Shown here piece after piece: positions 1 to 9,592 of a stretch of 64,000 bases of DNA. Each line of letters starts with the position of its first letter. Within the stretch, counting starts at the first letter, position 1. Below the pieces are notes generated by a model. It ran no database searches and was not told where the DNA came from. It saw only the letters and a list, made by a program, of their open reading frames with translations. The DNA lies in assembly GCA_029891345.1 (NCBI GenBank), contig CM056993.1, forward strand, positions 272,398,900-272,462,899. Direction: 5' to 3'. This DNA is from Dryococelus australis (Eukaryota; Arthropoda; Insecta; Phasmatodea; Phasmatidae). The position numbers and the translations under genes were made by a program.

Positions 1-949
1 GCTTTCCAATAGCGCTAAAACACCACTATTCACTGGTGGAAGTAAAAAAACGATATTGTAAATGAAATACATAAACCATTGCGAAAAAACTTCCACAGAA
101 GAAGTGTTTTATCTTTTGGTATCGATTATCTTTGGCAAGCTGATTTAGTTGAGATGAATTCTGGATCTTTAAAAGGTATAATACATGTTAACTGTGATAG
201 GTGTTTTTTTCCAAATATACATGGGCAATACCAAACAAAGATAAAACTGGTGAAAATGTTACGTTAGCATTTAAAACTATTTTGAATGATCGCAAACCCA
301 TGCATTTACAAACAGATGAAGGTAAAGAAATTTACAATAAATCATTTATGACATTAATATCCAACAACAACATAACACACTATTCAACATACAGTGGAAA
401 GAAAGTTAATGTTGTAGAAAGATTTAATAGAACATTGAAGGGGAAAATGTGGAAGATTTTACTATGCAGGGAAACTATAAATGGGTGGTTATAGTACCTA
501 AATTAATAAGTGAATACAATAACACTGTTCAGAGTACAATTGGAATGAAAACCGCCAATGTAATTGCAAAGAATGAAGGTTCTATTCTAATTAGCATGTA
601 TGAAGGAGAAAGAAAAATGGTTAAACCAAAGTTTGCAATAGGAGATGAAATTCGTATAAGTAAAAGTAAAAATTTGTTTGAAAAAGGATATACACCAAAT
701 TGGTCTACTGAAGTATTTAAGGTGTGTGAAGTATTACACACAAACCCCATGACATACAGAATAAAAGATTAAAAAAATAAACTTATTAAAGGTATTTTTA
801 TAAGTCACAGCTGCTTAAGACCAAATATGATAAAGACTACTTAGTGGAAAAAGTTTTGCGAAGAAAAGGAAATAAGCTGCTAATTAAATGGCTAGGTTTT
901 GATATTAGTCAGAATTCTTGGGTTGATAAGAAAAGTATAGTTGTTTAAG
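1..949 (+). pseudogene. Polinton-type integrase (rve/DDE) with C-terminal chromodomain, frameshifted
   Basis: The product would integrate linear element DNA into chromosomes. A DDE triad is visible in pieces: D in WQADLVEM (about 137-160), D in LQTDEGKEIYN (about 306-338) and E in VVERFNRTLK (about 411-440). An integrase C-terminal segment follows at 449-772. A chromodomain-like end lies at 829-948, containing VEKVLRRKGNKLLIKWLGF and an NSWV motif, which fits targeting to modified histones. The frame changes near 200, near 450 and again at about 772-830, so no single product can be made. The 5' end lies left of the window. It runs in the same direction as the capsid-like gene that starts 25 bp further on. 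Confidence 0.75.
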
Positions 950-973
950 AAAAATTTTTTTTCTATATAATAG

Positions 974-2215
974 ATGGATCAACAAAAAATGAAAGTTATG
1001 AGCGTCAGTCGTTTACGCCAAACAACCAAACAACCAACAAAAAATTATTTGAATGAATACAACAAGCGCATTGATTTTCATATTCCTATTGGCGATGCAT
1101 TTTCACATCCGAATGAAGCTTATGTATACCAACAGTATAAGCTAACTAAAAGAGATACAAATGCAGCTTATGAAAAAACTTCAACTATTGACCTTTGTGA
1201 GAATTTTTTCCCATTCCAGTTCTCAAGAATAGAGATCACTAAACATGGTTGCATAATCGAAAGTATTGACAACCCTGGCATCACTTAAACATTGATGCAT
1301 ACATTGCAAGGTTCAGAATCAGAATCAGCATACTTCCAAATGTCGGGGATAGAATTAGGCAAATATGTTAGGAGAGATAATCCTAACGAAATTACCTATC
1401 CATTAAGATATTTGTTTGGTTTTATTAGAGATTGTAATGAAATATTCTGGAAAGGAGGGTACAAGATTAGATTAATTCGAAATTCTAGTGGCGATGTTTC
1501 GCTTTACAGAAGACCTCCAAAGAGAGCAGAAGGATCTGATGATGCAGATAATATACCAGCATCTGGTAAAATTATTATTGAGAAATTGGAAATTCTGTGG
1601 CCAATTGTTGAATACGATCCTATTTATGGAGATGAAATTAAAGAAAAATTATACAAACATCCCAAAATTCCAATTAGTTTTAATTATTGGCAATGCCTTG
1701 AAAAACCAGTACCTACTAATGCAAACTCATTTGAGTTTGATATAAAAGATCAGTTCAATTCAATTCAATTCGATATGCCAGACTTTGTCATTGTCGGTTT
1801 TCAGCAAAACAGAAAAGAAGATCCTGAACAATCCACACACGGTTCAATGTTTGACTCTTGTTCCGTAAAAAATATTTTTATTAAGAATGGACGAAATGAA
1901 GTGTTTCCCAAAGAGAATTGGAATTTAGACATTGATAATAAAATTTTCGATACAATGTATATTGGTTGCAATGATTTTAGAAATTCAAAGACTAAACTAG
2001 ATACCCCTTATCGTAATAATGAACTGTGCTTCAACCCTGTGTCATTTATTGGGAGAAGACCATTGTATGTTATTGATTGTTCTTACAGAAAAACAGCTAT
2101 TGTAAAAAATCGAAATAATCTGAAACTTACAGTTGATTTTAATAAACCAATATCGGTTTCAACTATTTGTAATGTGGTACTCGTAAGCCAAAGAAACCTA
2201 ATTAATGATGTTTAA
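974..2215 (+). pseudogene. Capsid-like (putative double jelly-roll) protein, one in-frame stop
   Basis: A 413-codon frame is open throughout except for one TAA at 1286-1288, which joins an N-terminal half (from ATG 974) to a C-terminal half in the same frame. The N-terminal half has a segment rich in aromatic residues (NFFPFQFSRIEI) and ends in NPGIT before the stop. The rest is rich in predicted beta strand, with PLRYLFGFIRDCNEIFW, PDFVIVGFQQNRK and RPLYVIDCSYRK. This pattern matches a protein family widespread beside protein-primed polymerases in arthropod Polinton-like elements, which I infer to be the major capsid protein. It could be another jelly-roll structural protein. An AT-rich TATATAATAG lies at 963-972, just before the ATG. 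The near-intact frame contrasts with its broken neighbours. Confidence 0.6.
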
Positions 2216-2330
2216 AGTGAAAGAATGACCGAAGCCCAATAGTATGCAAACATGTATGGGGTATTAGTTTTTAATGGATGGTTATCAATTAAAAACATTT
2301 ACTGTTATATAATAGCGCTACAAGAGTGTT

Positions 2331-2700
2331 TTAAATGGGGTCTGAAATAAAAACTGTCTGAGGATGTGCATTTGGCAAGGGTCGCGATTCGTGACCCTTT
2401 AAATTTTCATATGTATTACGATGTTTGTCTCTAACGTGGTCTATGATTGCCTGTTTTGTATTCACATACTCGAGTATTTTCGCAACGTATTTTGCTTCGA
2501 ACCACGGGATGCCTTCTGTGTTGATAACATCTTTCATCGGCGGTAGCACGTGCTTGTCGATGATTGCATTCGTCATGTCCAGCAGTGGTTTATACTTCTG
2601 GGCGATGCCGTGCTTGCATATGGACGACAACCCTTCTTCAAACATCCAGTCCTAGAATTATTCTGTGGCTGCCATCTTTGACTTCAATGCCCAGTTCATT
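2331..2700 (-). pseudogene. Second BRO-N-type fragment, with segments in unusual order
   Basis: Read on the minus strand, the order is a KSKMAA..DWMFEEG segment (with stops near 2655-2690), then QKYKPLLDMTNAIIDKH, then GIPWFEAKYVAKILEYVN and VRDKHRNTYENL, and finally a VFISDP-like end at about 2331-2345. All segments resemble the upstream BRO copy (2806-3600). In a normal BRO N-terminal domain, however, the WFEAKYVAKILEY part comes before the KSKMAA..DWV part. The fragment therefore looks like a tandem copy cut at a different point, or two partial copies fused. BRO proteins are DNA-binding proteins of baculoviruses and other large insect DNA viruses, and also occur in mobile elements. The frame is open from 2645 to 2331. 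Confidence 0.6.
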
Positions 2701-2805
2701 GATAAATATGGAATGCCGAGTGCACTGGCCAAGGGTCGCGATTCGTTCACCCCTGGCTTCTTATTTCGATTGTGACATTTCTAGACGAGATGTGGTCTCG
2801 AAACA

Positions 2806-3600
2806 CTACTCGATCGGTCTTTGCAGAATGTCTTTCGCAAACGATTTTATGTGTACGATATCGCCGATGAGGTTATCGCAACTCATTGTAGTACTGAAGC
2901 AGTTACCTATCGACGTGATGGGTAGTTGCACTTTCATTAGATTGTACAGCATTATGGGATTGACGTTGTCGAGTGACAGTAGCACTTGCATCTCGGGGTA
3001 CTCTTGCCTAATCCCATCGAGTCGTACACTCACCAGTCGCTTTTGACATCTAATGGCATAGCAATCGTTTCAGCCAAGTGAGATTAACACAAGCTGGTGA
3101 TAATTATAGACGTCTTCCGTTGGCGGTAGTGCGTGTTTGTCGATGATGGACATATGTGCAGCGATGATTGTGTTTGCAGCATCCCGTAGTGGTTTGTACT
3201 TTTGCTCGATCTTGTACTCGCCGTGCTTGCGAATGGACAGCAGCACTTCTTCGTACACCCAGTCCTGGAATTTTTCAGCCGCTGCCATCTTTGATTTCAT
3301 GATCAATGCCTACAAGCACGGTTCATTGATAAATACGGCATGTGGTTGCATATTCAAAGGGGTGAACGAATCGTTCAGGCCTATATCAGCATATGATTGC
3401 CTATGCTTTTCTCTAACATGTTCTCTGCTTCTGGCAGATTTGCATACTCGAGTATGTTCGCAATGTCTATAACCTTGAACCACGGATTGCCTTCTTCGTC
3501 GATACACCTCTTTTCGATCGTAGACGAGCTTGTTGTTCACGATTGCATTTTATTATGCTTTCCTTTAAGTTCACACACGACTCGCGAATGATATGAGCGA
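2806..3600 (-). pseudogene. BRO-family (Bro-N plus BRO C-terminal domain) protein, frameshifted
   Basis: Minus-strand pieces in order: an N-terminal part with GNPWFKVIDIANILEYAN (about 3420-3490), VREKHRQSYAD and AVFINEP (3310-3410), then KMAAAEKFQDWVYEEVL and IEQKYKPLRDAAN (3130-3300). After a gap comes a C-terminal module starting YAIRCQKRL (about 3065) with LDNVNPIMLYNLMK and IVHIKSFAKDILQ (2806-3000). The first half matches the Bro-N DNA-binding domain. The RCQKR..NPIMLYN part matches the C-terminal region of baculovirus BRO proteins. At least two frameshifts split it, near 3420 and near 3070. It sits just downstream of the polymerase C-terminus on the same strand and may have been co-transcribed with it. 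Confidence 0.65.
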
Positions 3601-3638
3601 TAAGGCACTTCGTGATGGACAACTGCTCTTTCATAGTG

Positions 3639-6600
3639 TCACTCTTTTGCAATTTTGTAGTGCCCCCATGGTAGTGTATTAATGCCATCTTTAAGAATAA
3701 ATCTTTTATCATCTTTGGGACTTGATGGTTTTTTTATCATCTCAATCGTATAGAGTTCATATTTCTTACTTCTAATAAGATTCATACTTTTGTACAATAC
3801 TTTTTTGCCAAACAAACACTTTTTGTAGTCTCCAAAACTAATCTCATTTCTTACTACTGTGTTTTTCATACCCTTTGCTCTTTTCTTTACACCACCCTCC
3901 ACATTTATTGCATACATTTTAGATTTCAAACCAATATATTCTTTCATTATTTTTCCATTTCATTCATCTTTCATTTTGTCAATAATCTTTTTGTTAACTA
4001 ACGGTATACCATATGGATTATCTTTTCTATAGTCAGAAGTATCAAAATGGTCGACCATTTCTTTCATGTCGCTGTAGAAGTCTGGTGTTTTTATATAATA
4101 GATGTACGAATCAGTATCTTGGTAGCACAGTTCAGTATTTTCCCCATACTTTGGCTTCATTATATTATAGTGAAAATCATACATTTAGACTTCCGATAGA
4201 TCAAGTATACTCATTCCAATATAAATGGGTTTGTTAAAGCACAGTTTTGTTTTAATCATATGAACTGCAACCAAAGAGTTAGTAAATATAGTTCTATCTT
4301 TAAAGTTGGTTTAGCCACTAGTTTGTCCATTTGCTTAGAACTTGTGCACAACCGTATATCCACTCTGTTTCTAATATTTTCCATTGTTTTCCCAAAAATG
4401 TAATTGTTCATTAATTTGTAGAAATGTTTTTCAAAGTACTTTGTAGACTTTGTTCGCATATTTGAGTTTAGATCAATATAGGACTTGAGCCAATCTGATT
4501 GATCAAACTCCAGGATACTATGGATCTTTTTCAACTTCATTCCAAGAGATGGATATTGCTTAAGATTTACATAGTGTAATACATATTTTCATTGCCATCC
4601 AGACTAGTCAAGTGTTTGGGATTTTTTGAACCTTCTGGTATTTTATTCTCTTGTGCCAATGGCAGATCTTTGTGGATATTGCGTAGTTCATGTGGGTATT
4701 CCATATCAACTTCCAATATATACCCTTTGCTAGCATCATCTTCTATTTTTGTTACATCTATATTTGTATTTCCCCACTTAAACACACCATAGGACAAATA
4801 CTGACTCATAGCCCATCCATATAAGTTATTGGCATCCAGATATGTAAGATAAAAAATTTCCTTTGTACTATCATAAGCATTCATGTACTTATTATTTGCT
4901 TTAGCATATCGCTTAAAACATTGTGAAATTCCACCACGAACACCTTTTTCTGTCATCAAAATCTTGTCGTAATCTGTTAATAGTTCTAGTTCTATTTTAG
5001 TGTGTTTGAGCATAGCATCCCATGCTAACCCTGGGGCTGTGAAATACCATGCTTGAACTAGCTTATATGTTTTGAGACACACATCTCTAAAAGTTTCCAT
5101 TATATCAGACAATATCAACACATCAGGTTTGTTATAGAGTTCTGTGTACTCTCTTAGAGATTTTAAGTTGAATTTTTCCCACACCTCTCTCGCAAATTCG
5201 TAATCATCGTCTGTAATGCCACATTTATTGAGTTTGTTGTAAAATGCATCTTTGGATGGAAGCGATGTCTCGCAAAATTTTTCAGCAATATCCATGTAGT
5301 CATATGGGTAGACACCTTTTCTTGTAACAAAGTCAAGAAGTTCATTGGAAAAATGCTTACATGTTTTTTGGAACTGGCTTCTGGAAAGGTTGCTAGAGAG
5401 TTTATCGATACTACTAGCCATAAATTTAAATGAGTCAATAAATCTAAGGTTTACAATTCCACATACGTGCTTCGTAAAATAAATATATTTTTCTTCATTG
5501 TTTGGAATTAGATCAATCCTATTTTCATCGATGCCAAGATCTCTTATGAATAAATGTGTGTCATAGCCAGATAGATGTGTATAAACACTGGGACAAAACA
5601 TGGATTTATATACGATAAGTTACAATCTCTGTATGCAGCTCCCCTAAATTTCCCCGTAAGATGATCATGATCTCTCACAGAATCACCATTCAAAGGCTTT
5701 TCACATATATGGCAATGGGTAGCTGTATCATAAACAATTTGTTCTTTCTGAGTTAGTGGAGGCATTGGTTTTTCATTTGTGCATATATCACCAATAGACT
5801 TTGCTTCTTCCATTAGCATTTTAACGAACACAGTAGATGCATCAGGCCCTTCATAAGTTACTGGTGGTTTTTAGTGCCCATTTTCGTATTTTACATAGTA
5901 ACAGAAGCTAATAGGCTCGTGTTTTTGGTATGGTTTTGTGTAGGATTCGTCTGGGTTTGGTTGACAAGTTTCGATTTTAGTCAACAAACATTCAAAATAA
6001 GCAAATATCACAAACGGTACTCTCAAAGAATGATTTTGGTTTTGAAATCTTAATATGTCATTTTTTTCCTTTAGATGGTAGTTCAACTCTAACACCATCA
6101 TTATCTCGACAGTCTTGTTCGTGATCTTTTAGCTTATTTACAGAGTAGAAATGTTGTAAACATCTATCACATATAAATATTTTGTGATCATTTGTCGTCA
6201 CTTGTGATGCAACAAGTCTCGAAAGACTTTTTACCCAACATTAGTGGTCGTTCTTTTGGTCCTTCATATAGAGTAGGTTTATGTGCTTATCCGTCTTATT
6301 TTTTGTTATTTTTAATGGACAGATTATATATTTCTTACCACCATCTTCTTCTGTGTATGTGTATACATTAATAGAAATTCCACTTCTCTTCTCAAAGGTT
6401 GGTATGCTATTCTATTTCATTGGAAATTCCAAACCCTTAAGTGCATCATCAAACTCATGTTCGTAAGCTTCCTATTTATTCACTCTTTGAGGGTTTCGTT
6501 GTACTTGATGCAATGCAGATAGAACAAACCACAAAAAACATTTTTGATCATCGTTCTTAACGTTAATTACTGCCTGCTTAGTTTTGATTTTTTCTGGGAT

Positions 6601-7408
6601 ATCAACATAAGAACTGCCCTTGAATGGTACATATTTATTTATTCGCACTTCTAGTTTAAATATTCTGTTTAGTACCCACTGAGATCCCTTTGCTTCGAAT
6701 GCCTCCATCTTAGCTATGATTTTCGATATGCTGTTGGTATAATATTCTTCCAGATTAGTAGATTTCAGCATAATTTCGTTCTTTGTTTTAAAGGAGCTTT
6801 CTACATATTCAATATTCTCGCCAATTCCCCTTTTGTACTCAGTGAAGAATTTCATGTTCAAGAATTCGAATGATTTTGAATGCTTACTAATTAGCCCCGT
6901 GACAGTTTCTTTACATCGTTTAGGAAATGCTTTGGGTCTTTGTATGCATTCACATTCTTTGCAGCATAAGTGTTGATCCTACTTTGAAATGCTGTTTCTA
7001 TTTCTTCTACACTGAATATGGTTGTGTACTTATGAATTTTACTTCTCAAGTGACTTATGAGAGACGCTTTGTAATAGTGGCTACACGTTTCACATTTCAC
7101 TTGTTTCTCTCGTGGGAAATTCTGTTTTGATATTAAGTGATGTGGCACTTTAAAAATTTCCCGTGCATCTGTTGGTTCATGTGATTTATTATGTATTGGT
7201 GTAAGACCTTTGTGCAATCTACTATTAGATGGCTTCTTATGAGAGACGGTTTGTAAAAGTGTTTACAAGTTTCACACTTGACATTCTTCTCTTTAGATTT
7301 TTCCTTCTTTCTTTCTGTAAAGACGCCTTTCTTAAACTTATATTCTTTCCAAACATTACCAGTTGCGTTAACCTTTTTCATTGCCATGGTCGTTATCACA
7401 TTAGACAT
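3639..7408 (-). pseudogene. Protein-primed family B DNA polymerase with zinc-finger and endonuclease VII-like N-terminus, broken
   Basis: This would replicate the linear element from protein-capped ends. Reading 7408 down to 3639: ATG at 7408 (MSNVITTMAMKK); zinc-finger-like CETCKHFYKPSL and CETCSHYYKASL (7290-7060); a linker (6861-6280); a third finger CDRCLQHFYSVNKLKDH (about 6170-6110); an exonuclease I-like motif VIFAYFECLL (about 6000); a CHICEKPL..RDHDHLTGKFRGA module resembling endonuclease VII (about 5700-5635). A long frame at 5601-4567 follows, with the Exo/pol region and motif A-like YLDANNLYGWAM. Next come [19 protein letters not shown] (about 4430-4370), motif C CYQDTDSYIYYI (about 4120-4090) and a conserved C-terminus to 3639. 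It is split over at least seven frames. In motif ExoI the expected acidic residue after A is Y. Confidence 0.8.
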
Positions 7409-7431
7409 CGGTTAATTTTTATTTGTGCTCA

Positions 7432-7484
7432 TTTATTATGGACAATATTTTATTTTTTACACATTCAAATTTTTTTGAGCCACT
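7432..7484 (-). promoter_or_regulatory. Promoter-like block upstream of the polymerase gene
   Basis: On the minus strand this AT-rich block reads toward the polymerase ATG at 7408, with a GCTCAA start, AATTTGAA core, AAAAAATAAAATATT and CCATAATAAA end. A very similar block lies at 8882-8932 upstream of another minus-strand ATG. Conservation of an upstream block before two unrelated ORFs suggests a shared promoter; a TATA-like role is inference. Confidence 0.4.
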
Positions 7485-8155
7485 GGACTGATTGGTTCGT
7501 TCTGGTTCGCCACCGCACTGTCTGTGATTGCACTCTCGATCGTGTGTTTGTACAACTACAGTCAATGGTTGATCAAGGAGAGAATCGCAGACAGCATAGC
7601 GCTGTTTTCGGGATTCACCGAGGGCATGCAACTGTTTTCCAGTTTCATGATGCTGCTCTCATTCCCGATGAACGGTGTCATGCGAGGCATGGGGCAAATA
7701 ATCACGTGGTCCATTGTTGACGAATCGCAACACACCGATGGCATGATAAGTCTGGTTAAGCTATACGTGGCTGAAAATAGCGACAACTGTAAATGCAACG
7801 CGATTGTGGGTTGCACGTGTATTAGACGAAACGTACTTGTGCGTACTGTAAACAAAATTGCGAAACAAATGGTCGTGCTGGAAGATGGTTTCATCAACTT
7901 GGAGTATAATGCATATGCGGATAACGAGGTCTTTATGGGCATAAAGAAAGTAAAACTGCACACGTACATACACTACATTGTCAACAAACGGATGGTTATA
8001 TATGGGCTACAAAGAGCTGTACCCCGTCTGCAAAAACCCGTTGCCCGATTTCGAGATCATGATCAACGCGCCCATACACACCAACTTTTTCGAGAATGAA
8101 AGCACCGACTACGCAAAAGTAGATAACGGTGACTGGACTTCGGTGTGGAATTAAT
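7479..8155 (+). pseudogene. Ribonucleotide reductase small subunit (R2), C-terminal part, frameshifted
   Basis: R2 holds the di-iron/radical centre that makes deoxynucleotides with the large subunit. The frame opens at 7479. Its R2-like part begins near 7560 with ALFSGFTEGMQLFSSF, followed by SIVDESQHTDGM, whose DExxH pattern gives metal ligands. VKLHTYIHYIVNKRM follows. Near 8000 the frame shifts, and the tail continues with ELYPVCKNPLPDFE and the diagnostic TNFFENESTDYA, ending at a TAA about 8155. The N-terminal third, with the first iron ligands and the radical tyrosine, is missing. It lies between the two promoter-like blocks and opposite in direction to its neighbours. R2 genes occur in large insect DNA viruses and are not standard Polinton genes. 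The exact subclass is unclear. Confidence 0.7.
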
Positions 8156-8159
8156 CTCA

Positions 8160-8590
8160 ATATGGTTGTTTAAGCATATACACTGTTGATGCTTTTGGCT
8201 ACTGCCTATTCCATACACATTGATGCCATCGCCAATTATATCCACAACGTAGCTCAAGTGCGAAACGTATCGTGCGGTCTGCGGTTTTTGCAATCGTTCA
8301 GTTTGGACGAATTGGACATTTGGTCACAGACGTAAGAATCTTTTTCGCCTTCGCACGGCGCGATAACACGATGTTCGTATAGTACGTTTTGTTGCCACAA
8401 GAACGAAGTTTGGGGAGGCAAAGAAAAGAAGCAGTCAAACATTACATTCCGTGTGTCTGACTTTGTTGGTTCGCATTGGTACAATCACGCCGCTTGGGAA
8501 GACGTAAATTGCATGTGTTGGGATTAAAGTGTTTAACGGCTCGCGAGCCATTAAACAAGCCATAATGGCAGTACCTGCAACTCGTTGATG
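8160..8590 (-). other. Unrecognised degraded coding stretch
   Basis: Minus-strand frames switch but look protein-like: NTLIPTHAIYVFPSGVIVPM (about 8545-8485), CFFSLPPQTSFLWQQNVLYEH and VIAPCEGEKDSYVCDQMS (about 8430-8310), then ARYVSHLSYVVDIIGDGINV (about 8280-8210). I do not recognise a family. The composition and the location between the reductase fragment and the OB-fold-like ORF suggest one gene broken by two frameshifts. It could also be coincidental open frame opposite decayed sequence. Confidence 0.3.
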
Positions 8591-8592
8591 CT

Positions 8593-8880
8593 TTAATAAA
8601 AAGAAATAGAATGCCTTCGTTTAACACCACAATCCTCCATTCCACCATATGCAAAATTTATACCTCCACGATTAACACCGTCTAAAACTTTTTCGCTGAA
8701 AATCTGAAGATATCTGTCTGGCAAGGTTACTTTAAAATTTCCAGAAGTAATTACCACTTTGTGTCCATACCATGTATCAGGTATTTCAGCATGGTCTATG
8801 GGATAGGTCTTTCCCATTGAAAGTTCGGAAAGTTTGTTAAATTGCTAGGTTCCAATTAATACGTTTAGCAACTGGTCCAT
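8593..8880 (-). pseudogene. Small OB-fold-like protein of Polinton-type elements, one in-frame stop
   Basis: The frame starts at ATG 8880 (MDQLLNVLIGT), meets a stop about 8845, and continues from MGKTYPIDHAEIPDTWYG to the end near 8593. The pattern of YPI..., a V-rich strand, PDRYLQIFSEKVLDGVN and a final NFAYGGM resembles a short, widespread arthropod family found next to Polinton-like polymerases. I suspect a single-strand DNA-binding OB-fold, but the function is not established. The upstream region matches the promoter-like block before the polymerase. Confidence 0.45.
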
Positions 8881-8881
8881 C

Positions 8882-8932
8882 TTTATTATGGAAAAATATT
8901 TATTTTTTACGTATTCAAATTTCTTGAGCCGC
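8882..8932 (-). promoter_or_regulatory. Promoter-like block upstream of the small OB-fold-like ORF
   Basis: About 50 bp matching 7432-7484 at roughly four bases in five by eye, ending directly before the minus-strand ATG at 8880. It contains AATTTGAATACG, AAAAAATAAATATTT and CCATAATAAA. It is either a shared promoter or one arm of a direct repeat that brackets the reductase segment. Confidence 0.4.
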
Positions 8933-9592
8933 TCTTTGCAACTTTTTGTAGTCACTTTTTTTGTAACTGCATTCTAATGCAACTTTTGCAGTCACTTTTT
9001 TGCAACTGCACTCTAACACAACTTTTGCAGTCACTTTTTTGCTATTGCACTCTAATGCAACTTTTTGTATTCACTTTTTGCAGCTGTGCTCGAACCATTA
9101 GCTGATGTTTTCTGATAACTAGAGCATTCAATTTAGTGTTAGTTTCCTGACGGTCCGCGCATTTAATTTACCGTTGATTTTCTGGTGACTAGAGCATTCA
9201 ATTTACCGTTGATTTTCTGATGGTTCGTGCATTTAATTTGCTGTTGGTTTTCTGATGGCTCGTGCATTTCATTTGCTGTTGGTTTTCTGATAACTGGGGA
9301 TGTGCTCGAACCGGCAGCTGGTGCTTTATGATGGCTAGAGCATTTAATTTGCCGTTGGTTTTCTGATAACTGGGGGCTGCTCCTAAACGCAACTTTTTGC
9401 AGTCACATTTTGCCCTTGCACTCTAACGCAACTTTTGCAGTCACTTTTTTGCGGCTGTGCTCGAATCGGCAGCTGATATTTTGGATCAGGAAAACAAAAA
9501 GTAATTTTTTCTGATGGTTTTCTGATGGTTTGGGCATTCAATTTGCTGTTGGTTTTCTGATAACTGGGGGCTGTGCTCGAACCGGCATTTCT
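8925..9592. repeat. Two interleaved tandem repeat families (about 39 bp and 35 bp)
   Basis: Units like GCAACTTTTGCAGTCACTTT recur at 8925-9085 and again at 9385-9455. Units like TTTTCTGATGGTTCGTGCA, with period 35 bp, recur at about 9105-9300, 9328-9375 and 9505-9565. A third phrase, GCTGTGCTCGAACCGGCAG, punctuates the array at about 9085, 9300, 9448 and 9575, which gives a higher-order pattern. It lies at the right edge of the Polinton-like block and may come from its terminal repeat. Confidence 0.7.

Larger units (their letters stand above)
1..8930. mobile_element. Degraded Polinton/Maverick-like (virus-like) element, left end outside the window
   Basis: A block of mutually consistent genes: integrase plus chromodomain (+), capsid-like protein (+), BRO-type proteins (-), protein-primed DNA polymerase B (-), ribonucleotide reductase small subunit fragment (+) and a small OB-fold-like ORF (-). 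Integrase plus protein-primed polymerase plus jelly-roll capsid defines Polintons and related adinto-like viruses. Nearly every gene carries frameshifts or stops, so this is an old inactive copy. The right boundary is unclear. Coding similarity stops near 8.88 kb and tandem repeats run to about 9.59 kb, which could be remnants of a terminal repeat. No packaging ATPase or cysteine protease was recognised here; they may lie to the left of the window or be lost. Confidence 0.75.

Noticed and set aside
7562..7969. Long minus-strand frame opposite the reductase
   Set aside because: It is a shadow of the plus-strand coding sequence; the plus frame carries the recognisable motifs.
7479..8155. Bacterial contamination as the source of the reductase fragment
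   Set aside because: It is embedded between decayed eukaryotic element genes with the same degradation and promoter-like flanks; no bacterial neighbours exist.
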